In this document: in pieces, positions 1 through 10,100 of the stretch | Numbering within the stretch: position 1 is the first letter of the stretch | Layout of the letters: every line of letters begins with the position of its first letter | Made by a program: the position numbers and the translations under genes | Notes under the pieces: model-generated | What the model saw: the letters and a program-made list of their open reading frames with translations, nothing else | Database searches by the model: none | What the model was told of the DNA's origin: nothing | Source: Codonopsis lanceolata | Taxonomy: Eukaryota; Streptophyta; Magnoliopsida; Asterales; Campanulaceae | Direction: 5' to 3' | Assembly (NCBI GenBank): GCA_013146195.2 | Contig: CM028377.1 | Span: 3,410,001-3,474,000 of the forward strand | Length of the DNA: 64,000 nt

Positions 1-294
1 ATTTATTTATTTATTGTTTATAAAGTTGTTATTTAAATCCAGCCCAATGTAGTCAATATAAGCCGCTGTGCTTCCCGGATTAGATTAGAAAATACTATGT
101 AAAAGAGCCGTTATAATGACCAATTATTTTTAAATACATTTGTAATTATTGTAAGGAAATTGCTGCAAGTCGGTAAATAATGTAGCCACGGATGTATTTT
201 TTTTATTTTCCTGTCTTTTAATGCTTTATTTATCTGTTAAATAAATATAACAATAAGCATACTTTAGCCAAAAACTATTTTGAGACCGAAAGGG

Positions 295-325
295 CGAGTT
301 GGGAGCCTAGCACCTTCCCAACTCG
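295..325 (+). other. LTR stem-loop, CGAGTTGGG/CCCAACTCG
   Basis: A perfect 9-bp inverted repeat with a 13-base loop that contains GCCTAGCACC. The same structure occurs at 63879-63909 and, on the other strand, at 49992-50022. Diverged forms lie near 23175-23200 and 53515-53550. In the full-length examples an AATAAA follows about 70-90 bases downstream, so the structure probably lies in the transcribed end of the LTR. Its function is unknown. Confidence 0.7.
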
Positions 326-429
326 TAACTTAGCCTCCAAACCCATTTTCTTTCTATGGTTATCTTTTTTTTTGGTTTTGCTTTATTTTTGCCTTAAAAT
401 AAAGATGACGACTCTAAAACTTTTTGGAT

Positions 430-790
430 CCAGTGGGGCCTCGCAGCACTCCTTTCTTGCACTTTTCTGTTTTCCCCTAAAAAAGGGAAAATGGGAATGA
501 AAGGGTGGTGTATTCCCATATCCTAGTATCCCCTAAAAAGGGATAACTTTATGCAGAAAACCCAAACCTCTCATAGCGATCCGATATGGGCCATAAGGCT
601 ATTTTCAATAAAATCCATAGTGGGGGCGTCGCAACATCCTTTTTTGCACTTTTCCGTTTTCCCCTAAAAAAGGGAAAATGGGAATGAAAGGGTGATGCAT
701 TCTCATATCCTGATATCCCCTAAAAAAGGGATAACTTGATGCGGGAAACCCAAAGTTCCCATATTGGATCAAAAATCCACTAAAGGCAAC
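430..790 (+). repeat. 180-bp tandem duplication with CCCCTAAAAAAGGG palindromes
   Basis: Two diverged direct copies of about 180 bp, each starting near GGGGC.TCGCA and carrying two short palindromes with the core CCCCTAAAAAAGGG (about 470-490 and 527-545; 657-678 and 713-733). A fifth palindrome follows at 850-868. The inverted LTR at 49375-51011 carries the same five-palindrome series, so it is a property of the LTR family and not a local accident. Confidence 0.75.
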
Positions 791-963
791 CGAGGCGCAT
801 TTCAACGCGCTATCTTAGACAACACTCCTCTCGCACTTTTGATTTTGTCTTCCCCTAAAAAAGGGAGGATGGAACGAGAGCAGTGGATGTCTCGCATCTG
901 CACGTATGCGCACCCCTATCCAAGGGCGTGTGGGGCGCGGGCGCACGGTCCCGGGAGCCCATA

Positions 964-1043
964 GTAGGTTACAAAGAGAGATGGGTGTTGGCACTGAGAA
1001 ATGAAGGAGGTACACGTCGGCAGCGAAAAGAGAGAAGAGGTCA
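964..1043. other. Short unassigned spacer between two LTRs
   Basis: About 80 bases between the end of the first LTR and the start of the next. I see no gene, element end or motif here. Confidence 0.4.
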
Positions 1044-2104
1044 TGTTGAATCTTGCATTAAATTAAAATTTGCTTAAAATCATTCCACTTGATTGTCAGC
1101 CAAAAGTTTTAAGATATTTTGGTCAGCTTAAAATAATATGTCAGTTACTTGTTCAACTGACCATAACGTTTTAAGTGTCAGCTTGCTTTTCTCATTTGAT
1201 TGAACTAATACTTGTACTGACACTTTCTCATTCTGTGCTTTTGGTAAATATTCTGTTAGATATTCTTTCCCAAGATCTTTTGTGATCTTGTGAAGATATG
1301 TATGCTCTGCCAAACACATTTTCAAATTCAAATGTGTTCCTAACGGGTTATTCTTGAAGTTCATCTATAAATACCCACTGGAAGCATTTTTTGAAGATAT
1401 AGAAGTTTGAAGCCTTAAATTCTCAAGAAATTCTCTCTGTGCCTTAGTCTTCTTAAAACTTTAGCTAGATAATCTCTCTTTAATATTTTCTTTCTAGTTA
1501 TTGTTTAGGCAAACACTGAGTGATCCTTTTCATATCATTTAGAAAAATCAGTCAGTTTGTCTCACGAGTTTGATTGTTTCTCAATCATTCTCCATAAACA
1601 CTGGTCTTTTTGTTGTACATTGATCCATTAGAGATCAACTAGATTTTTAATAAAATTAGTGCACTTCAAAAATTCAAGTCTGACCAACTTGGTAGTGGAC
1701 GTAGCAGTTTTAATGTGAACCACTTCAATTATTTTGTCAGCCATTATTTATACTCTTGCAAACTGACCTAACACTTAAGAAGTTTTCAACTGATTAAGTG
1801 TCAGCCAGTTACTATCATAATTGTTTACTTAGTTGTTCTAGTAAATTGTTTTTCAGTTTCCTTTTTCGTATTTAGTGATCTACCTTAAAAAGTAAACTTC
1901 TTTGAAAATCGTTGTGTCAGCCAGCTGACCAACTTTCATCAGTTTAAATTAGCTTTAAAAACTTCAACCAGATAACCAATATCAGCTGACTGACAAAAAC
2001 CAATTTTCCGCTGCCAACTAAAAAGTTTTACAAATCAACCCTCAAAGTTTTTAAAAGGCTATTCACCCCCCCTCTAGCCTTGTCTGTTGCCAACTGGACT
2101 TACA
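1044..2104 (+). mobile_element. Solo LTR, probably Copia type
   Basis: Starts TGTTGAATCTTGCAT and ends CTGGACTTACA. Shortly before the end it carries CTATTCACCCCCCCTCTAG, a string known to me from the 3' ends of plant Ty1/Copia LTRs. The insertion at 8236-9475 is a related LTR on the other strand, and its ends (TGTTGATTCTTATG on the minus strand, and ACCCACA) align with these. The word TGTCAGCCA recurs several times inside. Flanking bases (GGTCA left, AGTCC right) do not give a clear TSD, so this may be an old solo LTR or a fragment. It has no coding sequence and no primer-binding site follows it. Confidence 0.6.
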
Positions 2105-2299
2105 AGTCCCAAGGAATTGCAAAGAAAGGTGGACGAAGAGTCAAAGGCAGAGAACAACTGAGGTGGATGGAGATTATGTTCAATTATGTTTCGATTCAGC
2201 CTACAAATTACAAAAATTATGCGTACTGAAAATTATGATTAAAAGAAAACAACAATCGACCGGGAAACAAAATCAGAGAAGATTTCTCTGATCCTAATC

Positions 2300-5200
2300 T
2301 GTGACACCCCGTATTCTTGCATGTGCATTGTATGCTTGCCTTCATATTTTCTTGTTGATTGTGAGCATGTTTATTTAGTCCATATATGTTTTAGAAACAT
2401 TTATAAGTCATTCATGAAGTCCATAACATGTTTAGAATCGTGTAAGCTTGTTTGTTGAATCGCCGGTTCGATTGCGTTGTTTTGGCCTTAGCGATTCTTC
2501 CTTCGTTGCTTGTATTCTTTGTGTTTTCAACTTGTGAGAAGTTCATTTGAGTTTTAGACCAACTGTACTAGTAATTATCATTCTTGCACAATCATTGTTC
2601 ATAGACTTGTTACCTTTGGTTATGAAATAACCAATTTATTCCTTCACAGACCAGTCATGTTTTGGGCAAACTTCGGGAAAATTTTAGTACTAATCCACTG
2701 AATATAATTTTCTAAAAATTTAATATGTTTTACCTTCATACGTTAGGATACTCTCTGTAAAATTTGGTAATTTTCCAAGGTGTCTAAGTACCTCAATTAG
2801 GTCTTGACTTACGGCTGTGCCAGAATTCAGTTTTCAGAAAAACAACTTCTGTACTTGATTTTTGTTGTAACCATATATTGATGAATATAAGTCCAAATGG
2901 ATTAATTTAAAATTCTAAAATATAATTTAATGAGTCTAGTTTCATAAAAATCAAAAATCACCTCATTTGGAGTTGTGTGCGATTTATGGTCGATTTTACA
3001 AGATTGACTGTCCAGCCTCAGCTTCCCAGGCGCCCGCCTCGACTTTAGTGAGGCGCCCGCCTCAACTTCTGGGAGCATTTCAATTTCAGCTTCCAGCCTC
3101 AGCTTCCCAGGCGCCCGCCTGGCTTCTTGTGAGGCGCCCGCCTCATCTTCTGAGAGCTGTTACGGGATTTTTTCTCCAGTTTTGATATTGAACGACTTAT
3201 ACACCTTAACCCCCTATCTAAACCTTTCCTAAACCTCCCTAACCCTCCTCACTTAAGTCCTAACATCCCTAACTAGTTTTAATGATGGATTAAGAGAGCT
3301 CTAATGATCATTAAGCCACAAAATCAGATTTTAAAAGAGACCACAAGGTCTTGACACTTGTCCCACTCAATTTCTAGACCAATATAAGCCACATTTTCAG
3401 ATTTTGACTCTCATTTCTCACCCTCACTCTCCAAAAACGGGATTCATCCTCTCTCAAGCTCTCCCATGGCTTCTTGAAGCTTTGCTCTTGATCTTCCCAC
3501 ATCCATTCTCCATTTGCTCAAGCCACCTTCATCAAAAGTGTAGAGCTCAAAGAGTAGAGCATTTCCAACCGAACAATCTTCTCATTTGCTTTCTTTGTTG
3601 AAGAACACTTGTAAGTTACTTCTTCTTCTTTTGATTTTGTACTCATTGATCCTAAGGAAAACAAACTCTATGCTATTTGAGGTCAATGAGTACACATACT
3701 TGCCTTGTGTGATTTTTAACTTGTGATTTGAGCATGTGAACTTGTTAAAGGCATATGTAGGATGGATTCTATGATTGTTGAAGTATATTGTTACTCCTCA
3801 TCTTGTGTTTCTAGGATTGTGAGCATGCTAGAAATCATGTTTACCTTTCATTTGGGTTTAATATAAAAGTATGTCTAAGTTTGGGACTTTGGATGTGTGA
3901 TTTCACTAGATATCCATTTAATTGAAATTATGTGATTTATAAAATGGGTATATGATTATGTTGAGTTCTATGGATTTGAATCTTGGGAATCTAGTCCGAA
4001 TGATTTTTGGGAAAATAGTTATAAGTGTGAATGATGTGTTAATTTGGGGACTTATGAGATATGAATTTAATGATGTGTGATATTGAGACTCATTGGAGTC
4101 ATATTGGGTTCAATATTATGATGGTGAGCCTTAGGTTAAAATCCTACAATGTTCGGGTTTGGTTGGTTTTGATTATGAGCACCCGAGCATCTTGAATTGT
4201 GTCCCATTTGTGACACCCACGATATAGAGGCTTATTGGGGATTTATTTAGGGCGTGCTCGTTAGGGCACGGAACATTAGAGATCAACCTATGATCTCGTA
4301 TTACTTTAAGAAATGATTATTTGAATGAGTTCTCTCTTAGGGAATTTGGTCGCGTGCACATGGAAGCACTTGCGAGGATATGACTACGGCTTAGTTTTGG
4401 TACCCTTGAGATTGGCTTTAAGGAAGTCGAACATATACGACGGTTGGGACTATGGTTGAGTCCGGTGTACTGTTAAGTGAAGCTTAAATGTTAAGTCTTG
4501 ATTTATGATTGTTCTTAGACTAAATAATAGTCTTTGGTTTAATCCCGAGTAGTGGGCTATAGTAGACCCCGTATTGTGATTTCTTGAGCTTATATGCTAC
4601 GTTGATTGGGTTGTGACTTGAGGGTTATGAATACCTCAATATGTGGTTCTTGGACTAATCTGATAGGTTAGTTGGATTTGTTAAATATGTGCATTGTTAA
4701 ATTGGTTTGTAGAGCTTTATGACCTACTTGATTTGATAAGTCCGCTCTTGACGGTCTTGGTTCTTGTTTGAGCATGCGAGTAAATATCTACTTGTGCATT
4801 GCATAAAAGCCCAGCTGGCATTATTTGGATTGGTTTTTCTGTCAGGGTAGGACGATACATCGCCTATACGAATCGTAAGGTTCGTATTCGCTATGGATCG
4901 CCGCACTGACCTCACACACCCTCCACCGTTGGCCCAGTGGGGCGTTAGCCCATCTCGTAACCAATAGAGCGAATGGATTATGCTATTGAGTTCGAGAAAG
5001 GGACGCCTTTTGAAGGCGAGCCGCCAGCCGATGTATCAATCACGTGCATCGTGTCACGAACTAGTATAACATTGTGTATTGCAGGAGCAACACAACGGCA
5101 CTGTTGGGTAACTTCTCTATCCCTTATGTGGCTTACTATAAGCACTTTTATGAAAAGATAATGTGCTAAGTGGTTTATGAAGTTTATGTTACTTGGTGAC

Positions 5201-6120
5201 TTAATGCAAGTTTAATATTGGTATGCTATAAAGATGCCATGATTTATGCTTGTATATACCATGCCACGCTTGTGCATTATACCATGCCACGCCATGCTAT
5301 GCCATACATTGCATTTAGTAACTTCTTGGGTCATTATGACTCATTTTGTGTGTTTGTTTTCCTTAGTTTTTGCAGCTAGCTCGTTAGTGCGCATTGAGCT
5401 TCGAGTGCTTCGAGTGCTTGTTCGATATCGTGGTCTTCCTGCAATAGCTTGGGGTTATTAGTATTATTGTATTTATTATCTTGTGAGACACGGATGTGAA
5501 GTTATGTAAACTTTACTTGGGTAGTTATGTCAGTATTTTATTGTCGTTTATTTTGGGAGCCGACTTGTTGGGTCGAGCTGTTGTATTTATTAGAGGTTAT
5601 TCAGTTGTCTTCCCGAGCAAGGTTTTAGCTCGCTTATTCTAGTATTATGTTATTGTTATTTCTGTCCCCGACAACTTTAGTCGAGAGACATGGGTTTAGT
5701 GGTTAGTATTTTATACCTTATTCGTTTAGTTGACTTATTCCTCCGGCATGTTATAGCCGTAGAGTTGTTCTTTATCAGGTTGGGTTCTTGTTGCTTCGCC
5801 GGCCTTAGGTTGCCGATGGTTTGTTGTCCGTGCGCAATGTTGCGTCACGCGAGTCGTAGATTTGTCGTGAGATAGTCGTCTCTCAGCCTTGTATTCCTTA
5901 GTTTATAATTTTAGGCTTTGGTCCAACTTATGATTCACTTCCACATATTTTAGTTTTTGGTTATTTGGTTTTGCCGTTATGGCTTTACATTCCTGTTTAG
6001 AGTTGTGGGTTCAACTCTTGACTCACACCACTACGCTTAGCGGGTGCTCGTCCGTCATTTATCTTGTCTTGGCGGCACGACCTTGGGATTCCGCATTGGA
6101 GTCCGGGTCGGGCTGTCACA
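2300..6120 (+). mobile_element. 3.8-kb solo LTR, Tekay/Del-like
   Basis: Starts TGTGACACCCCG and ends GGGCTGTCACA. It is flanked by the perfect 5-bp TSD TAATC (2295-2299 and 6121-6125). The uninterrupted site is visible in copy B at 57341-57355. It has no gag-pol reading frame, primer-binding site or polypurine tract, so it is a solo LTR left by recombination. A related LTR lies inverted at 17753-21774. The LTR length and termini fit Tekay/Del chromoviruses, but without internal sequence that is an inference. It holds four copies of GGCGCCCGCC near 3020-3145. It landed immediately after the PMEI stop codon of copy A. Confidence 0.9.
3021..3145 (+). repeat. GC-rich GGCGCCCGCC repeats inside the LTR
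   Basis: Four copies of the decamer GGCGCCCGCC occur in two pairs within a larger roughly 80-bp imperfect repeat that includes CAGCCTCAGCTTCCCAGGCG. The related inverted LTR has two copies near 20975-21005. The decamer contains the palindrome GGCGCC and stands out in an otherwise AT-rich LTR. Confidence 0.8.
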
Positions 6121-6721
6121 TAATCTAATTTATCATAAATAAACGACGAAATCTGAGGTCGAATAATGAAACAACTGGAAGCAGCGTTGCTAATGCAACA
6201 AAACTATTTGAATTTCCTATTCTTTCTCAAGTACTCTGACACACCCTTAAACGGTGAATCCGAATAGACACTCCTGCAGGCGTTACCTTGATTTATGGCT
6301 TCACTCACTTTATGACCTACCCTTACGTACTCGGGCAAGACGTAGTGTTTCTTGGCACGAACAAGATTGTTCTTCGCGTCAACGTAGTTTTTGAAACAAG
6401 AAAAGTATCTCTCTCTCTCATGTAACTTGGGGCGCTCATATTGCTATCGTATAGCGAAAACAGGAAAGTGTGGATGTTTTCGATGCTTCTAATTGCTAAG
6501 TCGATTGAGATACCGGCAATATCGTGTAAATCGCTCCAGAAATGATGAGTGGATGTGGAAATATTAGTTTTGCAATGTGCTTTAATGGCTTGCTTTGTGC
6601 ATGGAGGATTGGAACCCACTCTCAACCAGGCAGCGCAACCCCTAGCAGAGATTGTGGTGAAGGTGATAATAATTACTAGAGAAATGGCCAAGGAGGTGAT
6701 GGAGAATGAACTTTTTTCCAT
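6121..6721 (-). pseudogene. Broken PMEI-like gene (copy A)
   Basis: Paralogue of the intact gene at 57342-57941. The start codon (6719-6721), signal peptide and first cysteine pair are kept. A 2-bp CT gain in a short CT repeat near 6410 shifts the frame after about 105 residues, removing the second cysteine pair and the C-terminal helices. The solo LTR at 2300-6120 inserted at the very end of the gene: its TSD covers the last codons and the native TAG would now read into the LTR. The family (plant invertase/pectin methylesterase inhibitors) acts in the cell wall or apoplast by binding the enzyme one-to-one. This copy should not make an inhibitor. Confidence 0.8.
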
Positions 6722-6798
6722 GGCTGTTTTACTTGGATTTTTCAGGTGACCTCAACTTTGTAATGGGGGCAAACTATGGGTTACAAATAGGTATCAGG

Positions 6799-7154
6799 TG
6801 ACCTCAAGACAAGTTGTGCATGTTCCATTAAGTCCCCCACCTATAATCTGCTCCACAAACAAAGCTCAAGATCTCAATGATAATATTGATTCTGAACCCA
6901 ATGATCCTGGAAAACTCACTAAAAATGATACGGTTATTACTTCTCCCAATAGATTTGTTGTGCTTCAATCTTTTGAGGATGACGATCCTCCAACAAATAA
7001 TGTCTCCTTGGACGCCTTGAATCTTCAAACTGACTTACCAAAAAAGAAGGGCCGGAAGCCTACTATTGTGCCTCCTACGGATAGAACCAATCGATCCAAA
7101 TCGCTTGATAAGACCCACTATGGAAATTCTCCTACCACTTCCCATGACGATTAA
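6799..7154 (+). pseudogene. LINE ORF1 C-terminal remnant
   Basis: An open stretch of about 118 codons, polar and low in complexity (rich in N, D, P, T, S), directly upstream of the endonuclease. Position suggests the tail of the ORF1 RNA-binding protein of a plant L1 element. No RRM or CCHC zinc knuckle is left, because the truncation point is at its start. It is assigned by position more than by motif. Confidence 0.5.
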
Positions 7155-7164
7155 ACTCCTTTGA

Positions 7165-10100
7165 TGGAACATAAGGCGAGTGGGCAACAACTCCACTATC
7201 ACTCGGTTAAAAAAGTTGGTTTCTCTTCATCAAATATCTCTTATTTCTATTTCTAAACCTATGTTAGATTTACCTCAATTGCCTTTACTTGCTCGTAAAC
7301 TTAAATTTCGATTCTATTTCCATAACATGACTAACAAAATTTGGATTCTGGCCAAGTCTTATTTCAGCTGCCAAGTCTCTCATGACTCCGTACAACACAT
7401 CACTCTCAATATCCGTCATTATACTTGGACTCTTCAAGTTTATGTCACTTCAGTTTATGCTAAGTGCACTGCTCAAGAGCGACAGAGTTTGTGGAATGAA
7501 ATTATTGAATTGGGCTCAGAGTTTGATAATTCTCCTTGGCTGGTCTGTAGAGACTTCAATATTATCCTTTCTCCCCAAGAGAAAATTGGTGGTTCGGGCT
7601 GGGATCGTCAAGGTGCAACAATCAGATCGGGCTTCACTTGGTGCGACAATCAGCATGGCCATAGAATCATTTTTCAAAAGATAGATCGGGCTGTTTGCAA
7701 TTCAGGCTGGCTCACGGATTTCTCTTTGACTTCAGTGAATAATCTCAATCGCACATGATCCGATCATTCTCCGCTGCTCATTACTATCAATTCAACCAAC
7801 TAATGTCGGCCTTACCAGTTCAAATTTCTGAATATATGGAACTCCCACCATTCTTTTATTGACACAGTCAAGGACGCTTGGGGGTGCAATGTTCGTGGCA
7901 GGTCGGTTGTGAGTTTCTCCAATAAATTAAAGAATGTGCGTGCCAGACTTAAAAGCTGGAATCGGGATGTTTTCGGGAATATTTTCCAGGCTATCAAAGC
8001 GGCTGAGGATGAGATTTTAGAAAAGGAGATCCTGTATGAAGATCATAATACTGACTCCAACCGAGCTGGTCTTCATTTGGCCCAAGCCAATCTTAAATCC
8101 AAGTTGAAACGGGAAGAGGATTACTGGAGACAAAAATCGCACCTCTGATGGCTTCAAGAAGGCGATGGCAACACCAAGCTGTTTCACTCCTCGGTTAAGC
8201 ATAATCGCAATAAGCTTGCCATCCATCGCATTACTTGTGGGTCCCAATGAGCACAATAATAAGCTAGAAGGGGGGGGGGTTGAATAGCTTATTGACACTT
8301 TAAAACTTTTTAAGTAAGTTCCTTGAAAGTTACTTGCAATCTATGAAAAGAGTCAAGTAGCGGAAGACTTTCAAGAAAGTTGCTCCAGGTCTGCCGATAA
8401 GGACTACCGGTAGACCTTTTACAGATTACTCAAGTTCTGCTGTAATGGATAATATTAACAATGAAACTGGGCAGTTCAAGTAATAGACAGACAGTAGGAA
8501 ATAACACAAGTATTTTGGGATGGTTCACACTATAAAGAGTGCTACGTCCACCACCAAGGCAATCAACCTTGGATTTAAATTGTGCACTATGTTTTCCACT
8601 TAGATCAATTACAAAGAATATCCCTAATGGATCGTGTACAAAATATTGACTTGTGTTTAGGTCTAGGGAATTAAATATCTGTAAAAACAAGATATTTAAT
8701 TCGTGCAGAAGTATAGTTAATGGAAGTTAACAACAAGAAGAATAAAGCAATAAATGTTGATGAGCAGCTTCTTGTTGTTGACGAGGACTTCTAGATCTGT
8801 TGAGGATCTATTGAATGCACTGAACTGAAAGACTTGGAGTTGTAAAGATTCAGAGCAATTCTTTAAGTGTTCGATCGATTATATACAGTTTTTCTCTTTG
8901 ATCCAGTCTTCAATGGCAGTATTTAAAGCAGGTGCATTTCAAAAGAATCCATTGGAGAGGACGAAGACTTCAACAGCTCTATTCATAAATGCATTAAATG
9001 CATGGGGTCATTAGTCAAGGATTTTCGTCTTCACGATATCTAGAGCGAGATAATCATTTCGAGATCTTCAAAAGGTGGGCGATTTGGTGTCGATCGAGAG
9101 ATGAAGCAAAAGTAGGGGCGAACCGAAAAGTATTCTCGCTTTCGGAAAGTTGCTTTCGGCTTGACATGTCGAGGAATGACTTGGATTAATTCAAATAATA
9201 TATGGAAATAGGTTTGAATTAATCCATTTAGCTTCTGGAGAGGACACGTAGAAGCGGCATCATTTGGACACGAGGTCTACCGATCTTAAGCTTTGAGCGT
9301 GTCTTAGGTAAAGCTAAGAAGGGTCTTCCGTGAACCCGAAAAGTCCTATAAAAACTATACAAGGCAAAGTTCTATACACAGTTGTCACGCTAATCGATAC
9401 GCAGCCCGATTAGCCACTGAAGTATAAAACTAATGTAATGTACTGATCAGATATAAATTAACATAAGAATCAACATTACTGATCTTCACGGTGTTGTTGT
9501 AACAAATTACTCTTCCATTAAGGCTGCTGCTATTGAGTTTTATAAGGATTAGCTTTCGGCTTTCCCATGCTCTTCAGACGATGTGCTTCTTGATATCATT
9601 CCTCCTCTGATCTCTAGTGCTCAAAATAATTTGTTGACTGATCCTCCCTCCCTTGAAGAAATTAAAAACATTGTTTTCTCTCTCAATGGTGATAGCGCTG
9701 CAGGTCCAGATGGCTTTTCTAGTAGATTTTATACTTCGTGTTGGGATACCATAGCTGCAGATTTCTATCTAACTATTTTAGAATTCTTTGTAGGCTTTGA
9801 ATTACCTAAATCGTGGACTAGTACTCTAATTATTACCACCCGAAATCCAGTAACGTGGAGTCTTTTAAAGATCTTCGCCCTATAAGTCTTTGCAATTTTT
9901 GTAATAAGGTCATCACCAAAATTCTTGCCTCTCGGCTTGCTGCCTTACTCCCTAATATTATTTCGGACAACCAGAGTGCTTTTACCAAGGGTCGTCTGAT
10001 TCAAGACAACTTATTGCTTGCTAATGAACTGACTCACCAGCTCAACAAAAAAGTTAATGGTTCTAATACTATCATTAAGCTGGACATGGCCAAAGCTTTC

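Larger units (their letters stand above)
1..963 (+). mobile_element. 3' part of an LTR, TGTAGACACC group
   Basis: The window opens inside an LTR whose upstream part is off the edge. It matches 62753-64000 in the same orientation and 49375-51011 in reverse. The copy at 49375-51011 has both ends and a TSD, so it defines the LTR as running from TGTAGACACC to about ATCCACA. Here the matching end is CCCGGGAGCCCATA at about 963. Landmarks are a stem-loop at 295-325, an AATAAA at 398-403, and a roughly 180-bp internal tandem duplication (about 430-610 and 610-790) with repeated CCCCTAAAAAAGGG palindromes. It is non-coding; the short ORFs are not conserved proteins. The retrotransposon lineage is not certain. 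A Tat/Ogre-like origin is suspected from the tandem-repeat-bearing 3' regions next to related LTRs. Confidence 0.75.
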
